Origin: Delphinus delphis
Taxonomy: Eukaryota; Chordata; Mammalia; Artiodactyla; Delphinidae
Assembly: GCF_949987515.2 (NCBI RefSeq)
Contig: NW_027192673.1
Location: 1,731,001-1,795,000 of the forward strand
Direction: 5' to 3'
DNA length: 64,000 nucleotides
Of this stretch, positions 1 through 11,460 are shown piece after piece. The notes beneath the pieces were generated by a model. It was not told the origin of the DNA, did not search any database, and saw only the letters and a program-made list of their open reading frames with translations. The stretch's first letter is position 1. The number at the start of each line of letters is the position of its first letter. The translations under genes and the position numbers were made by a program.

Positions 1-1579
1 ATTAGGGCCTGAAGCCATCCTGCGGTGTTGCGGCCAGGTCACAAGAAAGCGAGTTGAAGAAAGGAGCTCAGGGGCACTGTAATTCACAAACCTGCAGAGT
101 TATAAATGACAGCTATCGTCCAAAAATAAACTGAAATTAGGCTGCCAAGAGGACTTGAAAGCGGGGCAGAATTGCAGGAAACCGATTTCAGGAGGTAGAC
201 TGGAATTGCATTGAAAGCATAGGAAAAGAGGCAGAACGTCCACAATGATGCACTTGACCAAAAAGGGCGTATGCGTTTTTTCCTGAATATATTCAGGAAA
301 AAACGCATACGCCCTTTTTGGCCAACCAAGCAAGCTTGCAAAGGAAATCTGCACTACAATGAAGTCTCACTTCCCCCCGGTCAAAAGGGCCATCTGAAAA
401 AAGTGTAAAATCCAGAAAGGCAGGACAGGCCATGGAGAACTGGGAGCCTTGTTATGCTGATGGGCGGGATGTAAATTGCCAACAACCACTCGGGAGAAGT
501 GTATGGTGTTTCCTGAAACATCTAAAAAACAAAGCAACAGAGCCTAGGGCACTTCCACTTATGGTCCTATAGCTTAGGGAAATTAAAATCAAAAAGACAC
601 AGCCACCCCAAAGTTTGGAACGGCTCTGTTTACAAGAACCTCGTTTACAGTACAAGTTCAACATCGCAGAAAGTGAAAAATGGATAAAGAAGTTGTGGTA
701 TTTACTTACAAAGCAATATCACTCAGCAATGAAATCTGTATCATCAGGCCCTTAGCAGCACATTGAGTGGATTCAGGTATGATGATTCTAACTGAAGTAA
801 GTCACACAGAAAAAGAAACATCATAAGATATCAGTAATACACGGAATGTAAACTTGGCTACACAGGAACTGAATTACAGAACAGAACAGGGTCTCAAATT
901 TAGAAAACCAACTTATGCTTGCTTAAGGGTAAAGGTGAGTTTGGGTGCTGCATAAAACCAGAGATTGAAATGAGCACAGATAAAGTTCCTTAAGTCAAAT
1001 ATGGAATAGACAAGAGCTACTCCTTGCTCAACGAAATGGACTCAACACCGCATATTAAACGCCTAAGAATGTACCTGACTAGTAAGTATCTTAAAACCTA
1101 TGGATTGCTATGTCTCCGAAAGAGAATCAAGCATGTGTAGAGGGGCATAAACGCAGCAGTGATAGGATTGGAGAGGTTCGGTGAGCAAATGAAGACCCTT
1201 TGAAGTCATATTGCATGGTACCCATTACACGGGTCTTAACTCTCCAGGTTTAAGGTATTCTTCCTTCAGCTAAAACATGCATGTGGAACCCAAGTATGAT
1301 CAACCATGTGAACGGGAGACGTGTTCAAATATGTCTCAGTTTTCCTCCCCTGGTACTCGGGTGCAACATTCCAGACGCTTTACTAACACTCTCCCCACTT
1401 GGAGAGTCAGCGCCTTTAACCTCCTGTTTGGCCCAGTTTGCAATTTCTGCGGAAGATGAACAGGAATAGCGAGAACCAATGAGAGACTAGCTGGAGGTGT
1501 CTGGACGGGCAAATTTAACTCTCATTTCCCACCAGGAAGAGGAAATAACCAAAGGCTCAGCGTGCCGTGCCGGAACCAG
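1..1579 (+). repeat. Satellite copy 1 (type A, 1579 bp)
   Basis: Palindrome at 254-325 has one left-arm mismatch (a at 257, giving ttgacc instead of ttggcc). The stretch near 1138 reads gtgtagagg, where most copies have gtgtacagg. Confidence 0.93.
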
Positions 1580-1832
1580 ATTAGGGCCTGAAGCCATCCT
1601 GCGGTGTTGCGGCCAGGTCACAAGAAAGCGAGTTGAAGAAAGGAGCTCAGGGGCACTGTAATTCACAAACCTGCAGAGTTATAAATGACAGCTATCGTCC
1701 AAAAATAGACTGAAGTAAGGCTGCCAAGAGGACTTGAAAGCGGGGCAGAATTGCAGGAAACCGATTTCAGGAGGTAGACTGGAATTGCATTGAAAGCATA
1801 GGAAAAGAGGCAGAACGTCCACAATGATGCAC

Positions 1833-1904
1833 TTGGCCAAAAAGGGCGTATGCGTTTTTTCCTGAATATATTCAGGAAAAAACGCATACGCCCTTTTTGG
1901 CCAA
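1833..1904. repeat. Perfect 72-bp palindrome (reference example)
   Basis: The two 36-bp arms are exact reverse complements with no spacer; the arms start ttggccaaaaagggcgtatg and meet at gaatatattc. The next base on each side (c and c) breaks the symmetry. The same structure recurs once per satellite copy at offset +253 to +324. It could extrude as a cruciform in duplex DNA or fold as a long hairpin in a transcript from either strand. It is not a rho-independent terminator, since the host is a mammal and the arms are loop-free. Confidence 0.97.
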
Positions 1905-1930
1905 CCAAGCAAGCTTGCAAAGGACATCTG

Positions 1931-2740
1931 CACTACAATGAAGTCTCACTTCCTCCCGGTCAAAAGGGCCATCTGAAAAAAGTGTAAAATCCAGAAAGGC
2001 AGGACAGGCCATGGAGAACTGGGAGCCTTGTTATGCTGATGGGCGGGATGTAAATTGCCAACAGACACTCGGGAGAAGTGTATGGTGTTTCCTGAAACAT
2101 CTAAAAAACAAAGCAACAGAGCCTAGGGCACTGCCACTTATGGTCCTATAGCTTAGGGAAATTAAAATCAAAAAGACACAGCCACCCCAAAGTTTGGGAC
2201 GCCTCCGTTTACAAGAACCTCGTTTACCGTACAAGTTCAATATCACAGAAAGTGAAAAATGGATAAAGAACTTGTGGTACTTACGTACAATGCAGTATCA
2301 CTCAGCAATGAAATCTATGTCATCAGGCCCATAGCAGCATAATGAGTGGATTCAGGTACGATGATTCTAACTGAAATAAGTTACACAGAAAAAGAAACAT
2401 GATAAGATATCACTAATACACGGAATGTAAACTTGGCTACACAGGAACTGCATTCCAAAACAGAACAGGGTCTCAAATTTAGAAAACCAACTTATGCTTG
2501 CTTAAGGGTAAAGGTGAGTTTGGGTGCTGCATAAAACCAGAGATTGAAATGAGCACAGATAAAGTTCCTTAAGTCAAATATGGAATAGACAAGAGCTACT
2601 CCTTGCTCAACGAAATGGACTCAACACCGCATATTAAACGCCTAAGAATGTACCTGACTAGTAAGTATCTTAAAACCTATGGATTGCTATGTCTCCGAAA
2701 GAGAATCAAGCATGTGTACAGGGGCATAAACGCAGCAGTG
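1931..2740 (+). repeat. LINE-1-derived half of the young satellite monomer
   Basis: Shown in copy 2; every copy has the equivalent. From actacaatgaagtctcac the sequence follows the 3' end of a cetartiodactyl LINE-1: first the ORF2 C-terminal coding part (forward translation of homologous copies gives ENREPLYADGQCVNC and WRSVWWFLNHLKN, resembling the end of ORF2), then the 3' UTR (ataaagaacttgtggtact, aagtcacacagaaaaagaaa and similar). The tract ends at gcagtga, where the 167-bp deletion that made the short monomer lies. The LINE-1 piece at 10,538-11,275 gives an in-window comparison. Confidence 0.8.
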
Positions 2741-3158
2741 ATAGGATTGGAGAGGTTCGGTGAGCAAATGAAGACCCTTTGAAGTCATATTGCATGGTAC
2801 CCATTACACGGGTCTTAACTCTCCAGGTTTAAGGTATTCTTCCTTCAGCTAAAACATGCATGTGGAACCCAAGTATGATCAACCATGTGAACGGGAGACG
2901 TGTTCAAATATGTCTCAGTTTTCCTCCCCTGGTACTCGGGTGCAACATTCCAGACGCTTTACTAACACTCTCCCCACTTGGAGAGTCAGCGCCTTTAACC
3001 TCCTGTTTGGCCCAGTTTGCAATTTCTGCGGAAAATGAACAGGAATAGCGAGAACCAATGAGAGACTAGCTGGAGGTGTCTGGACGGGCAAATTTAACTC
3101 TCATTTCCCACCAGGAAGAGGAAATAACCAAAGGCTCAGCGTGCCGTGCCGGAACCAG

Positions 3159-4755
3159 ATTAGGGCCTGAAGCCATCCTGCGGTGTTGCGGCCAGGTCAC
3201 AAGAAAGCGAGTTGAAGAAAGGAGCTCAGGGGCACTGTAATTCACAAACCTGCAGAGTTATAAATGACAGCTATCGTCCAAAAATAGACTGAAGTAAGGC
3301 TGCCAAGAGGACTTGAAAGCGGGGCAGAATTGCAGGAAACTGATTTCAGGAGGTAGACTGGAATTGCATTGAAAGCATAGGAAAAGAGGCAGAACGTCCA
3401 CAATGAGGCACTTGGCCAAAAAGGGCGTATGCGTTTTTTCCTGAATATATTCAGGAAATGAATATATTCAGGAAAAAACGCATACGCCCTTTTTGGCCAA
3501 CCAAGCAAGCTTGCAAAGGAAATCTGCACTACAATGAAGTCTCACTTCCCCCCAGTCAAAAGGGCCATCTGAAAAAAGTGTAAAATCCAGAAAGGCAGGA
3601 CAGGCCATGGAGAACTGGGAGCCTTGTTATGCTGATGGGCGGGATGTAAATTGCCAACAGACACTCGGGAGAAGTGTATGGTGTTTCCTGAAACATCTAA
3701 AAAACAAAGCAACAGAGCCTAGGGCACTGCCACTTATGGTCCTATAGCTTAGGGAAATTAAAATCAAAAAGACACAGCCACCCCAAAGTTTGGGACACCT
3801 CTGTTTACAAGAACCTCGTTTACAGTACAAGTTCAACATCGCAAAAAGTGAAAAATGGATAAAGAACTTGTGGTACTTACGTACAATGCAGTATCACTCA
3901 GCAATGAAATCTAGTTCATCAGGCCCGTAGCAGCATAATGAGTGGATTCAGGTACGATGATTCTAACTGAAATAAGTCACACAGAAAAAGAAACATCATA
4001 AGATATCACTAATACACGGAATGTAAACTTGGCTACACAGGAACTGCATTCCAAAACAGAACAGGGTCTCAAATTTAGAAAACCAACTTATGCTTGCTTA
4101 AGGGGAAAGGTGAGTTGGGGTGCTGCATAAAACCAGAGATTGAAATGAGCACAGATAAAGTTCCTTAAGCCAAATATGGAATAGACAAGAGCTACTCCTT
4201 GCTCAACGAAATGGACTCAACACCGCATATTAAACGCCTCAGAATGTACCTGACTAGTAAGTATCTTAAAACCTATGGATTGCTATGTCTCCGAAAGAGA
4301 ATCAAGCATGTGTACAGGGGCATAAACGCAGCAGTGATAGGATTGGAGAGGTTCGGTGAGCAAATGAAGACCCTTTGAAGTCATATTGCATGGTACCCAT
4401 TCCACGGGTTTCAAATACCCAGGTTTAAGGTATTCTTCCTTCAGCTAAAACATGCATGTGGAACCTAGAGTATGATCAAACATGTGATTGGGAGACGTGT
4501 TCAAATATGTCTCAGTTTTCCTCCCCTGGTACTCGGGTGCAACATTCCAGACGCTTTACTAACACTCTCCCCACTTGGAGAGTCAGCGCCTTTAACCTCC
4601 TGTTTGGCACAGTTTGCAATTTCTGCGGAAGATGAACAGGAATAGCGAGAACCAATGAGAGGCTAGCTGGAGGTGTCTGGACGGGCAAATTTAACTCTCA
4701 TTTCCCACCAGGAAGAGGAAATAACCAAAGGCTCAGCGTGCCGTACCGGAACCAG
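3159..4755 (+). repeat. Satellite copy 3 (type B, 1597 bp, expanded palindrome)
   Basis: The longest young copy; 17 of its 18 extra bases are an insertion at the palindrome centre. Further down it reads cctagagtatgatcaaac near 4465 where copies 1 and 2 have cccaagtatgatcaacc. Confidence 0.93.
3412..3500. repeat. Palindrome with 17-bp central duplication
   Basis: The centre gaatatattcagga occurs twice, so the perfect 72-bp dyad becomes 89 bp with two overlapping smaller dyads. The arms outside the centre are unchanged. This is what slippage during copying of a hairpin would leave. Confidence 0.93.
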
Positions 4756-6333
4756 ATTAGTGCCTGAAGCCATCCTGCGGTGTTGCGGCCAGCTCAAAAG
4801 AAAGCGAGTTGAAGAAAGGAGCTCAGGGGCACTGTAATTCACAAACCTGCAGAGTTATAAATGACAGCTATCGTCCAAAAATAGACTGAAGTAAGGCTGC
4901 CAAGAGGACTTGAAAGCGGGGCAGAATTGCAGGAAACCGATTTCAGGAGGTAGACTGGAATTGCATTGAAAGCATAGGAAAAGAGGCAGAACGTCCACAA
5001 TGATGCACTTGGCCAAAAAGGGCGTATGCGTTTTTTCCTGAATATATTCAGGAAAAAACGCATACGCCCTTTTTGGCCAACCAAGCAAGCTTGCAAAGAA
5101 ATCTGCACTACAATGAAGTCTCACTTCGCCCCGGTCAAAAGGGCCATCTGAAAAAAGTGTAAAATCCAGAAAGGCAGGACAGGCCATGGAGAACTGGGAG
5201 CCTTGTTATGCTGATGGGCGGGATGTAAATTGCCAACAACCACTCAGGAGAAGTGTACGGTGTTTCCTGAAACATCTAAAAAACAAAGCAACAGAACCTA
5301 GGGCACTTCCACTTATGGTCCTATAGCTTAGGGAAATTAAAATCAAAAAGACACAGCCACCCCAAAGTTTGGAACGGCTCTGTTTACAAGAACCTCGTTT
5401 ACAGTACAAGTTCAACATCGCAGAAAGTGAAAAATGGATAAAGAAGTTGTGGTATTTACTTACAAAGCAATATCACTCAGCAATGAAATCTGTGTCATCA
5501 GGCCCTTAGCAGCACAATGAGTGGATTCAGGTATGATGATTCTAACTGAAATAAGTCACACAGAAAAAGAAACATCATAAGATATCAGTAATACACGGAA
5601 TGGAAACTTGGCTACACAGGAACTGAATTACAGAACAGAACAGGGTCTCAAATTTAGAAAACCAACTTATGCTTGCTTAAGGGTAAAGGTGAGTTGGGGT
5701 GCTGCATAAAACCAGAGATTGAAATGAGCACAGATAAAGTTCCTTAAGTCAAATATGGAATAGACAAGAGCTACTCCTTGCTCAACGAAATGGACTCAAC
5801 ACCGCATATTAAACGCCTAAGAATGTACCTGACTAGTAAGTATCTTAAAACCTATGGATTGCTATGTCTCTGAAAGAGAATCAAGCATGTGTACAGGGGC
5901 ATAAAAGCAGCAGTGATAGGATTGGAGAGGTTCGGTGAGCAAATGAAGACCCTTTGAAGTCATATTGCATGGTACCCATTACACGGGTCTTAACACTCCA
6001 GGTTTAAGGTATTCTTCCTTCAGCTAAAACATGCATGTGGAACCCAAGTATGATCAACCATGTGAACGGGAGACGTGTTCAAATATGTCTCAGTTTTCCT
6101 CCCCTGGTATTCGGGTGCAACATTCCAGACGCTTTACTAACACTCTCCCCACTTGGAGAGTCAGCGCCTTTAACCTCCTGTTTGGCCCAGTTTGCAATTT
6201 CTGCGGAAGATGAACAGGAATAGCGAGAACCAATGAGACGCTAGCTGGAGGTGTCTGGACGGGCAAATTTAACTCTCATTTCCCACCAGGAAGAGGAATT
6301 AACCAAAGGCTCAGCGTGCCGTGCCGGAACCAG
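4756..6333 (+). repeat. Satellite copy 4 (type A, 1578 bp)
   Basis: Palindrome 5009-5080 is perfect. One g is missing just after it (tgcaaagaaatc near 5092). The copy begins attagtgcctg rather than attagggcctg. Confidence 0.93.
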
Positions 6334-7914
6334 ATTAGGGCCTAAAGCCATCCTGCGGTGTTGCGACCAGGTCACAAGAAAGCGAGTTGAAGAAAGGAGC
6401 TCAGGGGCACTGTAATTCACAAACCTGCAGAGTTATAAATGACAGCTATCGTCCAAAAATAGACTGAAGTAAGGCTGCCAAGAGGACTTGAAAGCGGGGC
6501 AGAATTGCAGGAAACCTATTTCAGGAGGTAGACTGGAATTGCATTGAAAGCATAGGAAAAGAGGCAGAACGTCCACAATGATGCACTTGGCCAAAAAGGG
6601 CGTATGCGTTTTTTCCTGAATATATTCAGGAAAAAACGCATACGCCCTTTTTGGCCAACCAAGCAAGCTTGCAAAGGAAATCTGCACTACAATGAAGTCT
6701 CACTTCCCCCCGGTCAAAAGGGTCATCTGAAAAAAGTGTAAAATCCAGAAAGGCAGGACAGGCCATGGAGAACTGGGAGCCTTGTTATGCTGATGGGCGG
6801 GATGTAAATTGCCAACAACCACTCGGGAGAAGTGTATGGTGTTTCCTGAAACATCTAAAAAACAAAGCAACAGAGCGTAGGGCACTTCCACTTATGGTCC
6901 TGTAGCTTAGGGAAATTAAAATCAAAAAGACACAGCCACCCCAAAGTTTGGGACGCCTCTGTTTACAAGAACCTCATTTACACTACAAGTTCAACATCGC
7001 AGAAAGTGAAAAATGGATAAAGAAGTTGTGGTATTTACTTACAAAGCAATATCACTCAGCAATGAAATCTGTGTCATCAGGCCCTTAGCAGCACAATGAG
7101 TGGATTCAGGTATGATGATTCTAACTGAAATAAGTCACACAGAAAAAAGAAACATCATAAGATATCAGTAATACACGGAATGTAAACTTGGCTACACAGG
7201 AACTGAATTACAGAACAGAACACGTTCTCAAATTTAGAAAACCAACTTATTCTTGCTTAAGGGTTAAGGTGAGTTGGGGTGCTGCATAAAACCAGAGATT
7301 GAAATGAGCACAGATAAAGTTCCTTAGGCCAAATATGGAATAGACAAGAGCTACTCCTTGCTCAACGAAATGGACTCAACACCCCATATTAAACGCCTAA
7401 GAATGTACCTGACTACTAAGTATCTTAAAACCTAGGGATTGCTATGTCTCCGAAAGAGAATCAAGCATGTGTACAGGGGCATAAATGCAGCAGTGATAGG
7501 ATTGGAGAGGTTCGGTGAGCAAATGAAGACGCTTTGAAGCCATATTGCATGGTACCCTTTACACGGGTCTTAACTCTCCAGGTTTAAGGTATTCTTCCTT
7601 CAGCTAAAACATGCATGTGGAACCTAGAGTATGATCAAGCATGTGATCGGGAGACGTGTTCAAATATGTCTCAGTTTTCCTCCCCTGGTACTCGGGTGCA
7701 ACATTCCAGACGCTTTACTAACACTCTCCCGACTTGGAGAGTCAGTCCCTTTAACCTCCTGTTTGCCCCAGTTTGCAATTTCTGCGGAAGATGAACAGGA
7801 ATAGCGAGAACCAATGAGAGGCTAGCTGGAGGTGTCTGGACGGGCAAATTTAACTCTCATTTCCCACCAGGAAGAGGAATTAACCACAGGCTCAGCTTGC
7901 CGGGCCAGAACCAG
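6334..7914 (+). repeat. Satellite copy 5 (type A, 1581 bp)
   Basis: Palindrome 6587-6658 is perfect. An extra a lies in the run near 7145 (agaaaaaagaaac), and the old-type word cctagagtatgatcaagc appears near 7622. Confidence 0.93.
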
Positions 7915-9492
7915 ATTAGGGCCTGAAGCCATCCTGCGGTGTTGCGTCCAGGTCACAAGAAAGCGAGTTGAAGAAAGGAGCTCAGGGGCACTGTAATTTA
8001 CAAACCTGCAGAGTTATAAATGACAGCTATCGTCCAAAAATAGACTGAAGTAAGGCTGCCAAGAGGACTTGAAAGCGGGGCAGAATTGCAGGAAACCGAT
8101 TTCAGGAGGTAGACTGGAATTGCATTGAAAGCATAGGAAAAGAGGCAGAACGTCCACAATGATGCACTTGGCCAAAAAGGGCGTATGCGTTTTTTCCTGA
8201 ATATATTCAGGAAAAAACGCATACGCCCTTTTTGGCCAACCAAGCAAGCTTGCAAAGGAAATCTGCACTACAATGAAGTTTCACTTCCCCCCGGTCAAAA
8301 GGGCCATCTGAAAAAAGTGTAAAATCCAGAAAGGCAACAGGCCATGGAGAACTGGGAGCCTTGTTATGCTGATGGGCGGGATGTAAATTGCCAACAGACA
8401 CTCGGGAGAAGTGTATGGTGTTTCCTGAAACATCTAAAAAACAAAGCAACAGAGCCTAGGGCACTTCCACTTATGGTCCTATAGCTTAGGGAAATTAAAA
8501 TCAAAAAGACACAGCCACCTCAAAGTTTGGGACGCCTCTGTTTACAAGAACCTCGTTTACCGTACAAGTTCAATATCACAGAAAGTGAAAAATGGATAAA
8601 GAACTTGTGGTACTTACGTACAATGCAGTATCACTCAGCAATGAAATCTATGTCATCAGGCCCGTAGCAGCATAATAAGTGGATTCAGGTACGATGATTC
8701 TAACTGAAATAAGTCACACAGAAAAAGAAACATCATAAGATATCACTAATACACGGAATGTAAACTTGGCTACACAGGAACTGAATTCCAAAACAGAACA
8801 GGGTCTCAAATTTAGAAAACCAACCTATGCTTGCTTAAGGGGAAAGGTGAGTTGGGGTGCTGCATAAAACCAGAGATTGAAATGAGCACAGATAAAGTTC
8901 CTTAAGCCAAATATGGAATAGACAAGAGCTACTCCTTGCTCAACGAAATGGACTCAACACCGCATATTAAACGCCTAAGAATGTACCTGACTAGTAAGTA
9001 TCTTAAAACCTATGGATTGCTATGTCTCTGAAAGAGAATCAAGCATGTGTACAGGGGCATAAACGCAGCAGTGATAGGATTGGAGAGGTTCGGTGAGCAA
9101 ATGAAGACCCATTGAAGTCATATTGCATGGTACCCATTCCACGGGTTTCAACTACCCAGGTTTAAGGTATTCTTCCTTCAGCTAAAACATGCATGTGGAA
9201 CCTAGAGTATGATCAACCATGTGATCGGTAGACGTGTTCAAATATGTCTCAGGTTTCCTCCCCTGGTACTCGGGTGCAACATTCCAGACGCTTTACTAAC
9301 ACTCTCCCCACTTGGAGAGTCAGCGCCTTTAACCTCCTGTTTGACACAGTTTGCAATTTCTGCGGAAGATGAACAGGAATAGGGAGAACCAATGAGAGAC
9401 TAGCTGGAGGTGTCTGAACGGACAAATTTAACTCTCATTTCCCACTAGGAAGAGGAATTAACCAAAGGCTCAGCGTGCCATGCCGGAAACAG
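7915..9492 (+). repeat. Satellite copy 6 (type B, 1578 bp)
   Basis: Palindrome 8168-8239 is perfect. A 2-nt deletion at about 8335 (aaggcaacaggcc for aaggcaggacaggcc) is shared only with copy 25 at 46.8 kb. Confidence 0.93.
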
Positions 9493-10535
9493 ATTAGGGC
9501 CTGAAGCCATCCTGCGGTGTTGCGGCCAGCTCACAAGAAAGTGAGTTGAAGAAAGGAGCTCAGGGGCACTGTAATTCACAAACCTGCAGAGTTATAAATG
9601 ACAGCTATCGTCCAAAAATAGACTGAAGTAAGGCTGCCAAGAGGACTTGAAAGCGGGGCAGAATTGCAGGATACCGATTTCAGGAGGTAGACTGGAATTG
9701 CATTGAAAGCATAGGAAAAGAGGCAGAACGTCCACAATGATGCACTTGGCCAAAAAGGGCGTATGCGTTTTTTCCTGAATATATTCAGGAAAAAACGCAT
9801 ACGCCCTTTTTGGCCAACCAAGCAAGCTTGCAAAGGAAATCTGCACTACAATGAAGTCTCACTTCCCCCCGGTCAAAAGGGCCATCAGAATAAAGTGTAA
9901 AATCCAGAAAGGCAGGACAGGCCATGGAGAACTGGGAGCCTTGTTATGCTGATGGGCGGGATGTAAATTGCCAACAGACACTCGGGAGAAGTGTATGGTG
10001 TTTCCTGAAACATCTAAAAAACAAAGCAACAGAGCCTAGGGCACTTCCACTTATGGTCCTATAGCTTAGGGAAATTAATATCAAAAAGACACAGCAACCC
10101 CAAAATTTGGGACGGCTCTTATTACAGGAATCTCTTCTACGGCACAAGTTAAATATCCCAGAGAGCAAATAATGGATAAAGAAGTTGCGGTACTTCTGTA
10201 CAACAGAATACCACTCAGCAATGAAATCTATGTCACCAGGCCCGTACCAGCATAATGAGTGGATTGAGGCACGATGATTCTAAGTGAAATAAGTCACACA
10301 GAAAAAGAAACATCATAAGGTATCACTAATACACGGAATGTGAACTTGGCTACACATGAACTGAATTACAAAACAGAACAGGGTCTCAAGTTTAGAAAAC
10401 CAACTTATGCCTGCTTAAGGGGGAAGGTGAGTTGGGGTGCTGCATAAAAGCAGAGTTTGAAATTAGCACAGATACCGTTCCATAAGCCAAATATGTAATA
10501 GACAAGAGCTACCCCTTGCTCAACGAAATGGATTC
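9493..10535 (+). repeat. Satellite copy 7, partial hybrid: young then old type
   Basis: The first ~590 bp match the young copies, including a perfect palindrome at 9746-9817. From about 10,079-10,114 divergence rises sharply and the sequence takes old-copy states: aaatatcccag near 10,150 (young: caacatcgcag), gtttgaaattagcacagat near 10,455 (young: gattgaaatgagcacagat). The copy is cut off at unit position ~1043, where a LINE-1 begins. Confidence 0.88.
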
Positions 10536-10537
10536 AA

Positions 10538-11275
10538 CAATGAGGTATCACCTCACACCTGGTAGAATAGGCATCATTGAAAATCTACAAACAAAAAATG
10601 CTGGAAAGGGTGTGGAGAAAAGGAACCCTCTTCCACTATTGTTGGGAATATAAATTGATACAGTCATTATGGAGAACAATATGGAATTTCTTAAGAAACT
10701 AACAATAGAATTACCATATGATACAGCAATCCCAGTACTGGACATATACCCAGACAAAACCATAAATCAAAAAGAGTCATTCACCGCAATGTTCATTGCA
10801 TCACTATTTACAATATCGAGGTAATGGAAGCAACCTAAATGCCCACAGACAGACGAATGCATAAAGCTGTGGTACATATATAAAATGGAATATTACTAAG
10901 CCATGAAAAGGAATGAAATTGGGTCATTTGTAGAGACGTCGATGGATCTAGAGACTGTCATACAGAGTGAAGTAAGTCAGAAAGAGAAAAACAAATCTTG
11001 TATATTCATGCATATATGTGGAACCTAGAAAAACTGTACAGATTAACCATTTTGCAAGGCATAAATAGAGCAACAGATGTAGACAACAAACGTATGGACA
11101 ACAAGGGGGGAAAGCTGTTGGGGGGGTGGTGGTGGGAGGAGTTGAGAGACTGGGATTGGCATGTATACATTTATATGTATAAAATAGATAACCAATAAGA
11201 ACCTGCTGTATAAAAATATAAAATAAAATTCAAAATTAAAAAGAAGTAAAATTTAAAAAATAAAACAGAAAAAAC
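10538..11275 (+). mobile_element. 5'-truncated LINE-1 3' end
   Basis: Starts at caatgaggtatcacctcaca, a well-known position in the C-terminal coding part of LINE-1 ORF2, and runs through ORF2 remnants (aatgctggaaagggtgtgga, catatacccagacaaaacca, with frame breaks) into a cetartiodactyl-type 3' UTR with a G-rich tract (11,105-11,140) and an A-rich end (from about 11,212). The element is inactive: it lacks ORF1 and nearly all of ORF2. The start overlaps the satellite by a few bases (caa), and I could not identify a target-site duplication. It is in the same orientation as the LINE-derived half of the satellite, and aligns with it, but is much closer to a standard LINE-1. Confidence 0.88.
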
Positions 11276-11460
11276 AATTATTCCCTGCACATACATGTAT
11301 TTATATGAATAAATTATTTCCATGCTTATATCTGTAAATACAAAAAAGAGGAATAAAATCTACCTTGAACCAAAAACGAAAAAGAGAAAAAAAACACAGA
11401 ACCCACCAGTTACACAGAGGAAAACCGTATCAGGGCACTTGCTCCAGTTGTAAACAATTC
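11276..11460. other. A-rich intergenic stretch
   Basis: A/T-rich sequence with many short A runs (for example gaaaaagagaaaaaaaacac near 11,379) follows the LINE-1 tail. It may be an extended retrotransposon tail or simple low-complexity DNA. No gene or satellite homology seen. Confidence 0.5.

Larger units (their letters stand above)
1580..3158 (+). repeat. Satellite copy 2 (type B, 1579 bp)
   Basis: Palindrome at 1833-1904 is perfect. This copy is a convenient reference for type B: gcagtatcac near 2291, gatatcacta near 2406 and gcattccaaaac near 2450. Confidence 0.93.
1..10113 (+). repeat. Left array of 1.58-kb cetacean satellite
   Basis: Six complete copies and the first 0.6 kb of a seventh lie head to tail with start-to-start distances of 1579, 1579, 1597, 1578, 1581 and 1578 bp. 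Each copy carries a 72-bp palindrome at offset +253 to +324. Two sequence types alternate: type A reads gcaatatcac, cccttagcagca and gatatcagtaat in the LINE-derived half, and type B reads gcagtatcac, cccgtagcagca and gatatcactaat. The period equals the length I recall for the killer whale common cetacean satellite. The array enters from beyond the window and its homogenised part stops between 10,079 and 10,114. No coding function is inferred. Confidence 0.95.

Noticed and set aside
84..341. Recurrent 84-95 residue minus-strand open frames, and 60-89 residue plus-strand frames, in almost every satellite copy
   Set aside because: They recur only because the unit repeats. Frames are broken or fused by single-base changes between copies, the peptide MRFFLNIFRKK is just the palindrome read from either strand, and there is no third-position bias or recognisable domain.
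1480..1510. RNA polymerase III promoter-like words (tagctggaggt; ggttcggtgag)
   Set aside because: Weak partial matches to A and B boxes at unsuitable spacing; no tRNA-like or SINE structure.
1..1579. Telomere-like ttaggg words
   Set aside because: Single isolated occurrences (attaggg, cttaggg) in each unit, never in tandem.
1833..1904. Palindrome as a MADE1-like miniature transposon
   Set aside because: Architecture is similar (a short near-perfect palindrome), but there is no flanking TA or other target-site duplication and no sequence match to the mariner ends I know; the LINE-1 fold-back idea explains its position better.
1580..3158. CENP-B box in the monomer
   Set aside because: Scanning one young unit on both strands I found no match to nTTCGnnnnAnnCGGGn; the nearest TTCG word (ttcggtgagcaaatgaag, about 2,756) lacks the CGGG part.
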